Shown: positions 28,601 to 37,740 of the stretch, piece by piece
Layout of the letters: each line of letters begins with the position of its first letter
Position numbering within the stretch: position 1 is the stretch's first letter
Source of the DNA: Ligula intestinalis
Taxonomy: Eukaryota > Platyhelminthes > Cestoda > Diphyllobothriidea > Diphyllobothriidae
DNA: 64,000 nucleotides
NCBI GenBank assembly: GCA_036362985.1
Contig: JAYGXS010000004.1
Span: 21,335,976 to 21,399,975 of the forward strand
Direction of reading: 5' to 3'
Notes under the pieces: generated by a model
Seen by the model: the letters and a program-made list of their open reading frames with translations, nothing else
What the model was told of the DNA's origin: nothing
Databases searched by the model: none
Program-made: the position numbers and the translations under genes

Positions 28601-31600
28601 AAACCGCAATATTTGCAGTAGGTGGTTGCTGTGCAACCATATGTGAACTCTAATTAGCAGTTCCTCTGTTCACTGCTAGGGGTCATCAGTTATGCGATGA
28701 TTGCTCGTCAGTCCACGTCCGAGTCATTAATGACCAGGAGTTCATCAGTAATGCCGGCGTGGTTACTACTTGGCCGTTTGGCTCCCTGTCAGTATAACTT
28801 TTAGTCGCTCACACCCTCCTTTCTACCAACAAATGGCAGAACACCGCCTTCACCCAACACACGCCCATCTTTTGGCGTCGTTGCGTAGACGACACGTTTT
28901 TTATCATCAAGAAGAGCATGCTGCAAAACTTCCATAACTTGCTCAATGGAATCTTTCCTGGCATACAATTTACGAGGAAAGAAGAAAAAGAGCAGCAGCT
29001 GCCTTTCTTTGATGTCCTCGCCAATAGAACACCCAACGGTGAAATCGATACGACGGTCTGCAGGAAAGCGACGAACACAGCACAACTTCTCAGCTTTCAT
29101 AGTAACCATCCAGTTGCTCACAAACGAAGTTATGTAAAAACACTCTTCAAACAGATTCAGACTCACTGAAGTAAATCGGAGGAAAAGGTACGCGAGGTCC
29201 GATATCTCCGCGACCGATTTATGTGGAATGGTTATCCAAAAGCATTTATAAACCAATGACTACGCGTTCGGTCTCAGAGGACCCAAATAAAAGAACCACC
29301 GAGGATATGGCACGCTCTGTCATACATAAAAGACGTCTCAGCAGCGACTGAGCGCATCGCTGCGGTGGAATTGCACACAGACCCAAAGCTACAATGCAAA
29401 ATAAAAGGCCGGCTTACGAAGAATGAACAAGCTGGAGTAGTGTATCGCATCCCATGCCTAAGCTGTTCCTGGAATTACACAGGCCAAACTGAACGCATGC
29501 TCGGATCGCACATACATGAACACAAGCAGGCCGTGTGACGATGCGACGAATTATCACAAGTTGCAGCTCATACCTACGAAACAGGCCATGAGTTCAACTT
29601 TGCTGCCGTCAAGGTAGTCGCCCACGTGGGAAACAAGACGAGCAGAGAATTCAATGAAGCCTGGTCCACGGATAAGAATTCTGTCAACGGATGTGTAGAA
29701 TTGGCGCCGGCGTACAGGGCCTTGCGCTATTACAAACGATCATATCCAGGTGCCCGCTATAATTAATTGGCTCAAAATCATCCATAATCATCCCAATTTC
29801 GGTGCTGACGTGGCCATTTGGCGCCCAAGCCTAAAGGTTATCGATTTTTACACAATCCCTTTCCTCTCTTATGACTTTTAACTGTCCCTTCCCCTATAAA
29901 TGTTGCTCGTTTTCGCTGACGATTCTATTTCTGCAAATATTCCCCCCAAAATGCCGATCTCGCCAACTGGCACAGACTAACATAGCCCACAGTGGCGAGT
30001 CGGCGGCACAAATATAAAATTATTGAGTTTCTACACGTTGAAATTTTAGTTGCTGTACACACGCCACAAGTAGCCACCCCATTTTTTGACGATGAACTCC
30101 GACAGGATACCGAAAGCTCTGAATTAAATACAAATCGGTCCGGTGTTCGATCATGTCTTATTTACCAATGCTGATACTTCCCTGGGAGGGGGATATCTAT
30201 ATCCATGTCTTAGCCATAAGCCCCACAGCCCAAGGCATTAAGCACAAGGCCATCTGTAGTGCGGAAGGAAAGTGCATATTGCCATGACCCACTTGCCACT
30301 AGAAGATATTGCTAACCAGTCTGATACGAAAAAAACGAAAATTCGCGTCGGCGTCGACAGTTGATTCCGTTCAGACATGCACATGTAACGTCACCTCACA
30401 CTTGTAGTAGAGGAAATAAAGATTCTGAAATAGGCTAACTGTTAACAATTTCACTCTGCCAGACGACAAAGTTTCATCTCTGTAGAGGATTATTGCCAAG
30501 TCCCGAGCAGCGTCAATTGGGCGTAGGTGCCCGATAACACTCCTCAGTCAATAACTGACAGCGTGGACCATGTGAGGGTGGGAAGGTGAACTAATTAAAA
30601 GCTTGGTCCGGGGGCGTTTAAGAGGCCACTGAAGACAAGACCGACGGTGGCTTAATCATTAAAATCACTGAAAAGTGCTCAGTAGCTATGACCTGGAGTG
30701 CAGGCCTTTGCAAGGCTGGCTGTGCTAACGTCCGCGTTTCTGAATACAAAAGGAAAAAAAGCAGTGTTTGGGAAAGAAACGGGTGTTGGTCGTCCAGCCA
30801 AGACTAGTGGCTCGGTGTAGAAGAATTAATTCTGGTGAACATTTTCATCCCTTATTTTGGAACACAAAGCTGTAATTAATGATGATAAAAGTGGTGACGG
30901 CGATGGAAAACAGTCGAAAATAGTAAGTACAGATAACACAAAGGTGGTAGCAGATATGGGCGTGGCGATGAAGGCAGTAAACAGGGTCAAAAGGTCATCA
31001 ATGTCGCAAAGTAAAAGCGGGGAACATAATCACCTCAAGGTGGGATCCAGTTGTCCCAGGGTGAGAGACTCTTCCTCGTCTCTGCAGTCCGCGTCCGCAC
31101 GATTTACTCCCTGGTAAAACAAGAGTGCCAAAGCTGGATGAAGCATTGACATTGAAAATGACGAAGATTAAAAAGCAGGCCAAAGCGGACAATGTCCATC
31201 TCCTTTGGAGCAGGTGAGGGAGAAGAGAGAAGGCAATGGATAAAGCTCAAGAATAAAAGCATCTTTTTACCGCCACATTTGATGTAAAGCTGTGGGCATG
31301 CGTAAAAATTCGGGATACACAAACAACAGTTGCCCGCAGAGTACAATGAGAGTGCAAATTAATACCTCAACAAAAGTCGAATACGCCACTTAATAGACTT
31401 AGACAGAAGGTCAATAGGACTCATGGTACGCAGAGCACAAGAAAGAAATTCCTACCGTGTGAAGACAGACAGGAACACGTCTCTGGAGCTGGGAAAGAAC
31501 GGTGGAAGAGATGAGGGGCGCACAATACAGACTGACAGAAGTCACAACCATCAATCAGCTCTCACACAATACGACCATCGATTTTGTTTCCGCATGTTTG

Positions 31601-34600
31601 ACATTTTAGTTGTTCGTTGCAAATTCTCGTCAGTCTCGAAAATTCACTGATAAAACTTACTTTTTTATCCCAAAGAACATACTTTCTTCAAATTAAATTT
31701 CTTGAATGCAGGACTTCCATTTTATACGAAAAGTTCCAAATATTAAAAACATGTATTCTGTTAAATTTTAATACGTCAGAATAAGTGCACTGATAAAGGC
31801 ACACTGGTGGGCGGTCTTTCAGTCCTCTTTTGACAAATAATTCCTCTAAGCTAGGAGAAGGATGCTGTTTACTGAGCCAAGTATTTCGAAAAACCTTTTT
31901 TTCCTCATTATTCTGTGTTAAAAGTAAATGATCCGAGAGCAATGCTATGAAGACTACTTACGAACTTTCTAAAGCATTTCAAACCTGTTCACCCTCTGTC
32001 AAGTACTGACAATTACTGTCAATTATCGGTCACTGCTCCCCTGCAGATTGAATACTAAAGTCACGTTCTACGAATGATAGAAGAGTCGCAGGAGTCTACA
32101 CCACTGAGTTGTTTACAGGTCAAGTGATAATTGGACAGGCGTATCAATATATTGTTCGTCAGTTTCGCGGGTGCGAATTTAGAAGTAGCCAATAAAATTA
32201 CTACACGTAGAGTACTACATGACTGACAAACTCCTGTTGCAAATGTCGACTTAGTAATGTGCATCGGGAAAATAAAACGGCTAAAATATGCACAATATAC
32301 TAATAAATAGCAAACAGGATTTGCGCAAATGCTTGCGACACTTCTGCATACCCGCTTTCGTGTGGCAAACAGTGGAAAACTAAGAAAGGTGGGTCATTAT
32401 CAAAGGCTGTCTTTGCGATTTTCTATTGGGGGAGCTTGATGCTCTCAACAAGTGAATTGCATGCCAACCAAGAAATTGGATAGGAACGATGGGGGCAAAA
32501 CGCCTTTGCAGCGAAACGAAAGTAACTACTTCGGCATCTCAGTATCTGCAAGGTTCTGGGTGCTAGACTTACTAGATATGCACACAGAAGCAGCCATCCG
32601 ACTAGAGGACGGGAAAATTTATCAAATAGTCGAATACAGCGGATCAATAAGTTACACTCATAAACGGAAAAATCCAATAAATGTGTCATTCAGAGTTGTA
32701 GAAGACAATGTCATTAGTGCTTGCTAGCTATACTTGCACTTTAAGTCTTGCATTGTTAGTCCTATTTGGCCCAGATAAAAATTTAGTCTAATTGCAATTA
32801 TTGGTCCCTATTTTCACAGAACCCTTCGCGCTTGTGGACAGCCTTTACGTCACCAGCAGACCTGTAGAATAAACCAGATAAATAAGGCCATAAATGCGAT
32901 CCAGAAAATGCTGCACACTAGTATTTCACTCCGCCAATACTGGGCTTCATCTACGACCCCATTAAGTTAAACATATTTTACACATAAGTTATAGTGAGGA
33001 ACGCCCACACGCAAGAATTGAAGAAGTGGATTAGGGATGCAGACAGAGGTTTGCTGGTAAAATTCGAACGAGATCGGTGTGGAGAGAAAGCTGTGTTGCC
33101 AATACAAGCGAACATGCTAGTCCCGATCTATATTCGACGCTGAAACTCAATATGGCTAAGGCAAGTCGCTGCTTGGGGAACAGACAGGCCACCGCCTAAT
33201 CCAGCACCAATACCGCAGGGCCAGAAGTTCATTGTTGACGTGGCGAATCAGCGCTCACTCCTGTCATTTATCAATTTTTTCTAAAAGTTTAAATTTTACG
33301 GCAAACTCCTGTGCACGCAATACCTGTATCTGCTACTGCTCTGTGAGCATGTCTCTGATGATGAATTCACGACGGGTTTCGAAACGCCAAGGGGGAAACG
33401 TGTCTTTGGACTGGAAGCGGCTGCGCCAAGAGCACAGGCTTTGTAACTGAACAGATCAATCGACGACTTGCAGCCAATCGAAAAACCGATTGTGATATCC
33501 AAATTGTCAAGTAACAGAGCCTTTTCAGAAAATGGTCATTCACTCGGGACTCATGCAAAAGGAGAATACAAGGACTCCTGTACTGCGAAGCCTTACTAAC
33601 CAAATAACGCCTTGTAAAAAGATGACACAAAGAAAACCAGCAGATTAAAAAGTTTTTTAAAAGGGCATTTTAGGTGAAAGCTGTTGTGGTAAAAATAATA
33701 GTATCAAATTCGCATGAATGCTTCGATAAGCAAACTGAGAAGAACAGTCCCGCCCTGACCCGTTATAAGAACAACCAAGGAAAAAAGAAAAAGTCGTAGG
33801 CAAACGTGAAAATAGAGTCTAGTTTCTGAAGCAAAAATTAAAACGATACCGCGCGGTGGCTCTGGAATTAACACAAAATATAGGGGAAGAGGTAAAATAG
33901 GTCTGCCTTAATAACTTAGACATTCGTGGTTGAAGCAGACAGTGGGAGAAGATCAACTTTACATAGGCTGTTTGGTCAGACGGGAACGAACTGCCTACTA
34001 TTTAACTAGTGTCGGATTGTCTACCGAATAAGCTATGGTGGACATCTGTCAAAAGCATGCTCCTCAATCTGACTCGAGGGGCAAGATTAAAGTGCAGTTT
34101 GAGAAAATGTGCGATTGGAGTCGTAGGACAATCCTCACACATACCAAAAGGACCAATTGCATTTGGTATTGGCTGTAAGCCAGTAACTTTTCTAAGGATT
34201 ACGAGACGTTGTTGGCAAAAACATATTATTTGAAGTGATAAACCTGCACAGGAAATCAACAAATTAGTGAACGCATGACCCATATGAAGTGCTAAGGCTA
34301 AGAATGTTTAGCAAGATAGTGAAAGTGTAGGAGTAATCGACTGCCAAATAACTTCATGAACATTACAAATGCATCAAAATAAGCGGCAAAAAGAGGGGAA
34401 AGCCCTCAAGTTGCAAAAAAATAGATACTAAATCGTCTCGATTGCAGGAAGGAAAGAGCGAGCCTACCATAACCCGGAAAGAAGTCGGCTCTTTTGAGTC
34501 TTTAGATGGAATACGCAGGCCCGGCGGGACGCTACTGGCTGAGCAGTCCTCAATTTGGCAAGCACGCAGAACGCACTGGCCATCCTCCGGCCAGAATTCG

Positions 34601-36488
34601 CACTTGTTATATAGATTGGCCTAAAATGAAACAAGGTACAACCCACAATATTTTGACACCGACTATAAATGTGTAAGTGTAGAGAACATATTACAAACTG
34701 GAACATTGGTGACCTAATGCGTCATAGAACTTTAAAATAGAAGTCTCTGTGAGAAAGGAGAAGAGAAAGTGGCATGAGGAAAAGAAAGGGAAATAAGGAT
34801 GATGACATTTTTGATTCTAAATTTAGGAACTTCAAGTAGCTCAATATCTGCGGTTGAAGTTTTATCTTAAATCTTCTATTAGTACCCATTGAAAACTTTA
34901 AGAAATGCATCCTGGTGTATCTACGATCCATGCCCCAAACTAAACTGATAAGTAGTTGCATGCTCGTGTACCAACAAAACGGTTAAATGACGAAGCAAGA
35001 GAGAACCTTTCGCAGCAAACACTCATTAGCAAACAAGTAATATAACTGATACTTACCGCTACGAATCTGAAGTAGTCCTTGCAGAGCAGTTCCTTTAATT
35101 GTGGATATAGTTCTTTGTTTATTTCGGCAACCTGCTCGATTGTAGTATTGGCATCACCAATTGAACCCTCAAGCTGTGGATAAAATGTCAACACATTCTA
35201 TAAGGAACACTAGCCGAATTAAATTGACAAATAAATCTCTCCGGAGGCATGTCTATGAGCGTGAAGCTTTGAGACAAAGCAGCGGGCGTCGGGCGACGTT
35301 ATCCGTATGGGTAAGGACCTAAGGCTATTTTACCTCTGATGAAGGAATGACGAAAACATGCATAGCATACAGACACGAGGTTTACGTTGGGTACTTAGTA
35401 GGTACGCTCATCTGATCTTAAATGATAATAAAGTCTCTATAAACTTCCTACTGTAGGTAACTGTGTAGCTCATGGGATCCCATAAAGACTGCCATGAAAA
35501 TTGTTCGCGTGTTAAGTCGACTTATTCGGTCAGTAAAACAGTTCTGAAAATCTCGCCCTGCTTGCCACTGGAACGAACATTAGTCAGACCGATGTCTCTC
35601 CTCTCCTACCCCCACCGAGAAAATTTACAACAGATTATTCTAGACATTCCCATGAAATAGTCAGCGCAGCTGTCCACCGATTTCAGAAACTTAACAAAAC
35701 GCACAAACCAAGTGAAAATACATAAAGATTATAATCAACCTTGTTACAACCCATAATTAATCAACGAAACTGGATGGTTCGGTACTCACGCTAAGATGGA
35801 ATGCGCTTTACCATTACACTAACATTTAGAGCCTAAGCAGGATAACAATCACTTGGAGGTTGCTCTTCTGTCGTAGCGCCGAGCGCCTGCAGTAGGTAGA
35901 CGGCTAAGTGTTTCTATGACTATGGTGTATTGGAAATCTTCTCAGCTTAGGTCGTATTTTTCCATGAACGAACGCTATTCCTGGCTCGACTATCCGGTAC
36001 ACACTACACATTTGTTGGACTCAGTGAAAGTCTGCAAAACCAGGCTGCGTAAAACTCATGCATTACAAAATCAAAAATGAGCATATTTAGTGGCGATACG
36101 CGGAAAATACCAATGTCTTAAAGTACATAAAACACTTGAATCAAATTCTTAACGATAAGTATCTTTTGCTGATACTGCACGGCTGCAAATTAAAGCAGAA
36201 TAGTGCAAACGTTATTCCTTGATACTGTTAACAAGTCTCTTCGTCTGAAAGGAACAAAATGGAATAAAGACAATTCTCTGGAAAAAGCTGGAAAAATCAA
36301 AAGGTAGGAGAAGCGCATTAAGTTCAAAGCACCTAAGGTTACTAGGATACCATATCAAAAGCCTTGCAGGATTTATACTTCAGGAGTAAACTCACTTGTA
36401 TGGGGCAGCCATCAAGAATGCTGTTAACAGCTTGCTGCAAAGCAAGCAGAATAGTGAGCAGTGGCAAAAAGTACGACAGAATCGACAT
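7549..36488 (-). CDS. ERO1: ERO1 endoplasmic reticulum oxidoreductin, 12 exons, 467 aa
   Basis: This FAD-dependent thiol oxidase of the ER lumen reoxidises protein disulfide isomerase and passes electrons to oxygen. The join (minus strand) is 36488-36396, 35173-35057, 34620-34468, 31110-31034, 28181-28105, 23850-23730, 18309-18266, 15877-15776, 14512-14251, 12161-12005, 10898-10759, 7609-7549. The exons total 1404 nt (467 aa plus TGA), every junction is GT-AG and all phases agree. Human ERO1A is 468 aa. Visible features are a signal peptide (1 to about 23), shuttle cysteines C86 and C91 with C77 and C96 around them, regulatory C130, C169, the C211/C233 pair, and the catalytic C388-C391-C394 (CVGCDKC). 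Predicted FAD contacts are T192, W203, S244, H247, R287 and the RLRN arginine; the usual first arginine is K190. Oddities: three of the four N-terminal cysteines are missing, and the gene is spread over 28.9 kb. No KDEL-like tail is seen. Identification is by family recognition, without a database search. Confidence 0.95.
8412..8560 (-). repeat. Repeat with CTGATGATGAATCC box
   Basis: On the minus strand it reads CATGTCTCTGATGATGAAT, then CCGCGACAGACGTCGAACG and AATAAACG. The same start and layout recur at 33.35 kb on the plus strand, and the upstream 60-80 bp are also similar. It is probably a terminal piece of a third Penelope-like or retrozyme-like family, in ERO1 intron 11. Confidence 0.5.
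8628..8920. repeat. Short element with inverted ends, GGCCTTGCGTTAAATTCCAG type
   Basis: TGGCCTTGCGTTAAATTCCA near 8630 is inverted as CCCTGGAATTTAGCGCAAAG near 8891-8910. A third copy of the end (TGGCCTGTGTTAAATTCCAG) occurs near 28383. This is a candidate miniature inverted-repeat element of about 290 bp. Confidence 0.45.
10390..10416. repeat. (CA)n microsatellite
   Basis: About 13 CA units, perfect, in ERO1 intron 11. Confidence 0.95.
10759..10898 (-). CDS. ERO1: ERO1 exon 11
   Basis: Residues 402-447 plus two bases of codon 448. It encodes [15 protein letters not shown] and [13 protein letters not shown], matching human [14 protein letters not shown] and RQEIVSLFNAFG. The acceptor is CCATTATTCATGCAG and the donor GTATGT. 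The following 3149-nt intron contains a (CA)n tract and repeat pieces at 8.4-8.9 kb. Confidence 0.96.
12005..12161 (-). CDS. ERO1: ERO1 exon 10 (active-site CxxCxxC)
   Basis: Residues 350-401. It contains [15 protein letters not shown] and [12 protein letters not shown], the most conserved ERO1 stretch. C391 and C394 are the FAD-proximal active-site pair (human C394/C397) and C388 matches human C391. The acceptor is TCTCTCCCATCAG and the donor GTTAGA. The following intron is 1106 nt. Confidence 0.97.
14251..14512 (-). CDS. ERO1: ERO1 exon 9 (longest exon)
   Basis: Residues 263-348 plus split codons (262 nt). It contains [32 protein letters not shown] and FFTGN, aligned with human WGHNITEFQQRF, the RLKNLYFLYLIELRALSKV block and LFTGN. 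Arg287 and the RLRN arginine fit FAD-contact positions. The acceptor is TTGTTTCGCAG and the donor GTAAGC. The following intron is 2089 nt, with nothing recognised. Confidence 0.96.
14715..14830 (+). repeat. Second tRNA-derived SINE piece
   Basis: TTAGATCGTTGGGCTTC and box B-like TGATTCGAGCC are followed by a GGTTGTGCACCAC body, parallel to the copy at 15.55 kb. Box A is incomplete. It lies in ERO1 intron 8. Confidence 0.4.
15545..15695 (+). repeat. tRNA-derived SINE copy
   Basis: Box A-like GCGGTGAATTAGAGCG and box B-like GCGGATTCAATC are followed by a body ending AATAAACCAGAAATGCTC. The same tail occurs at 21162-21190. It lies in ERO1 intron 8, antisense to the gene. Confidence 0.5.
15776..15877 (-). 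CDS. ERO1: ERO1 exon 8
   Basis: Residues 229-261 plus split codons. It encodes [12 protein letters not shown] and SGLHTS, the conserved ERO1 core. C233 matches human C241; S244 and H247 match FAD contacts S252 and H255. C255 is an extra cysteine where human has Ser. The acceptor is TTCTCCCTTGTAG and the donor GTAGGT. The following 1263-nt intron carries two tRNA-like SINE pieces. Confidence 0.95.
16247..16756. repeat. AT-rich foldback in ERO1 intron 7
   Basis: The left arm about 16247-16380 is inverted relative to the right arm about 16622-16756. The best block (ATTATTTCTTGTACTCGTTT with GGTAGCA and TTCTTTAAA around it) is nearly identical in both arms. The spacer is about 240 bp. No coding region. 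It is a MITE or foldback candidate. Confidence 0.7.
18266..18309 (-). CDS. ERO1: ERO1 exon 7 (44-nt exon)
   Basis: Residues 214-227 with split codons at each side. The phases (1 base in, 1 base out) are exactly those required by exons 6 and 8. The acceptor is TTATTTTATTCAG and the donor GTGAGT. The encoded [12 protein letters not shown] aligns with the region before human LEGLC, including the TFYSW-like SFYTQ. The following intron is 2388 nt and contains an AT-rich foldback. Confidence 0.85.
20570..21025. repeat. Large palindrome of the same Penelope-type terminal repeat
   Basis: The left arm 20570-20700 is the reverse complement of the right arm about 20889-21025, with substitutions, around a roughly 190-bp spacer. 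Each arm holds GACGATRGACT...TAGGAG then a GAAA/AAAA box and an end block CCGGTGTTCGACCCTCTTTC or its relative. A C-run (about 20906-20917) lies in the right arm. It sits in ERO1 intron 6. Confidence 0.8.
21119..21200 (+). repeat. Truncated SINE tail
   Basis: AATAAGCCAGAGATGGCCAC followed by TCTAGTCTCCCTTG matches the 3' part of the SINE at 15.65 kb. It directly follows the palindrome ending at 21025. Confidence 0.45.
22212..22756 (-). pseudogene. RTE-like LINE reverse-transcriptase relic
   Basis: Read on the minus strand, 22756-22526 encodes [12 protein letters not shown] and, after a break, [10 protein letters not shown], as in the region before the RT palm of RTE-like elements. At 22281-22212 the frame [10 protein letters not shown]...VVCFVDIIA carries RT motif A (FVD). 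It is heavily decayed, with no continuous frame. It lies inside ERO1 intron 6, in the same orientation as the gene. Confidence 0.65.
23730..23850 (-). CDS. ERO1: ERO1 exon 6 (FAD-contact segment)
   Basis: Residues 174-212 with split codons at both ends (121 nt). It contains YVDLL, YTGYKGP, IW and IYRENCF, a hallmark ERO1 block. T192 and W203 match FAD-contact residues. K190 stands where human has R187. C211 matches human C208. A pyrimidine-rich acceptor (CTCTCTCCCTTTCTCCAATAG) precedes it and the donor is GTAGGT. The following 5420-nt intron holds an RTE relic and a large inverted repeat. Confidence 0.95.
28105..28181 (-). CDS. ERO1: ERO1 exon 5
   Basis: Last base of codon 147, residues 148-172 and the first base of codon 173 (77 nt). 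It encodes [10 protein letters not shown] and [10 protein letters not shown], aligned with the human ETQKAVLQW and NFCEADD segments. C169 corresponds to human C166. The donor is GTAAGT. The following 4254-nt intron shows only short, unsupported ORFs. Confidence 0.93.
28776..29766 (+). pseudogene. Penelope-like element: RT C-terminal part and GIY-YIG, broken
   Basis: One frame runs through the whole relic. It starts at a degraded GS-P-V block near 28776. [14 protein letters not shown] contains the RT catalytic D-D pair, in a CVDD context instead of [12 protein letters not shown] and [14 protein letters not shown] follow, then [26 protein letters not shown] and [17 protein letters not shown] of the GIY-YIG domain, ending in a stop at 29764-29766. 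In-frame stops at 29167-29169, 29257-29259 and 29536-29538 kill it; all are TGA, compatible with point decay. It lies in ERO1 intron 4, antisense to the gene. It belongs to a different Penelope-like family from the one at 2.0 kb. Confidence 0.88.
30054..30175 (+). repeat. Terminal-type repeat of the Penelope-like element
   Basis: It shares the string ACCCCATTT, TTGACGATGAACTCC, CCGAAAGCTC and TCGGTCCGGTGTTCGA with the two arms at 20.57-21.03 kb. It lies about 300 bp downstream of the broken Penelope-like frame and probably belongs to the same element. Confidence 0.7.
31034..31110 (-). CDS. ERO1: ERO1 exon 4 (regulatory cysteine)
   Basis: Residues 122-146 plus two bases of codon 147 (77 nt). 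The acceptor is TTGTTTTACCAG and the donor GTGATT. The acidic segment around C130 ([10 protein letters not shown]) and LGQLDPTLS align with human C131 and LGAVDESLS. In human ERO1A, C131 forms the inhibitory disulfide with C94. The following 2852-nt intron carries the Penelope-like relic at 28.8-30.2 kb. Confidence 0.88.
33296..33395 (+). repeat. Repeat with CTGATGATGAATTC box, sister of 8.4 kb copy
   Basis: CATGTCTCTGATGATGAATT is followed by CACGACGGGTTTCGAAACG. GAATTC/GGGTTTC can form an imperfect stem between the CTGATGA and GAAA boxes. It lies in ERO1 intron 3. Confidence 0.5.
34468..34620 (-). CDS. ERO1: ERO1 exon 3 (shuttle cysteine pair)
   Basis: Residues 71-121, phase 0 at both ends. 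The acceptor is CATTTTAG and the donor is GTAGGC, a weaker but usable site. It contains C77-EFW-x5-C86-VLRA-C91-QIED-C96, matching human C85, C94, C99 and C104. C86/C91 is the CxxxxC pair that exchanges electrons with PDI. The following 3357-nt intron holds a Penelope-like repeat piece near 33.3 kb. Confidence 0.94.
35057..35173 (-). CDS. ERO1: ERO1 exon 2
   Basis: Residues 32-70, phase 0 at both ends. The acceptor is TTTTATCCACAG and the donor GTAAGTATC. It encodes the typical ERO1 segment [10 protein letters not shown]...CKDYFRF. The two cysteines expected in the GYLDDCTCD-like region are replaced by A39 and T41. The following intron is 436 nt. Confidence 0.93.
36396..36488 (-). CDS. ERO1: ERO1 exon 1 (start codon, signal peptide)
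   Basis: Residues 1-31. ATG is at 36488-36486, with an in-frame TAA 27 nt upstream, which supports this start. A hydrophobic stretch ([11 protein letters not shown]) forms the signal peptide. The exon ends in the GCPIQ segment: C28 aligns with human C35, while the position of human C37 is Ile. The donor is GTGAGT and the exon ends in phase 0. The following 1222-nt intron contains nothing I recognise. Confidence 0.85.
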
Positions 36489-37740
36489 ATTTGTTCGAGA
36501 AGATAAGTCGACTTATGTGGCTAAATGAATCCCAATGATAGAATTCTGAGAAATGTATTTGGTAGAAGATTGTAAAATGTGCACGAAAGTCTTGTGTGTG
36601 TTGATGAGACCGATTGACTATCTCCGCGTTATTTGAAGAAGAATTATGCAGCTTCTGGGAAGACGGTGATTGCAAAGAAGAATTCTGGTTGGCGAAAGTT
36701 GAGAAGAATTTCTATAGTAATTACTTCAATGACCTGGAAGAAATAAAACTTTCAGCAGGATGAAAAGAGGAATATACTTAATTTTGAAAGAAACATCCAA
36801 ATTTTCGCTAAAAATGGCTCCATTCACTGAGAGCAGAAGATGTCTTAATAAAATGAGCAAGAATTAACAGGCTTACATAAAATTTACATGTATGAACAAT
36901 TTAGGAGGAAATTAAACTCCATAGTGACAACTTCACGCAAGTGACTTCAATGAAATCCAAGAATATCTGAAAACATCCAGATTACGCAATCAAGATAACG
37001 GATTAGTTTCAAATAAAAATGTAGGTCTTCAGAAGTTGGAAACCCCTGATAACAAAAGTTGATGTATAATCGTAGGCACAGTACCTAAAATTGCATAGGC
37101 GCACGTTAAAGGCTTCACTCAGGAAGCCTGAGGTTTATCTATGTCTCTTTGTCGAAGTTGTCGCCCCCGGTGCAGCCGTCTCACGGGTGGAAAAGGGAGA
37201 TAGGGCGAAGTGTAAGCAGGGCATGTCTGGGCTTATGAACTGCGGGAATCACTTGAGAGGGATAGAATGATTGTGTGGCTATTTTGTCTGACTTGGATAC
37301 ACCGCATAGCGCGTAGATAGGCGAACTGTAAAGAGATGCATGGTTGCCCATCCCCTCTGACTGACGTTATATTACCACTGTTGATGGGCACGCTATGCAA
37401 TTGTTTTGCTAACAGTGACTAGTCAACTATAATCGACTCGAATTCCAGTCAAACTCGAATTGTCATTTGAGTAGTCAGCTAGCGGCTGCAAATGCGTAAA
37501 CGTATACTGTCGGCAGTTGGCAATCAAGCTTACATCGTGGTAAAACCTATTCTCAAAAAAATATACGCGGAACATCTTGTGATAATTATCCGACAGATAA
37601 CTATACGTCAGTTTAACATCTCGGTGCTTTTAATATGTAGCGCTCCAATAGATATCTATTGTACTGCTCAAAATAAATATCAACTAAATACTAGAATCTG
37701 TATGAATAGAGATGCCTTAGACGGTAAATAGACGTAAGTT
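36489..37740. other. Upstream region of ERO1
   Basis: This should hold the ERO1 promoter and any 5'-UTR exon. No TATA box, initiator or CpG-rich segment could be assigned with confidence. Confidence 0.5.
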
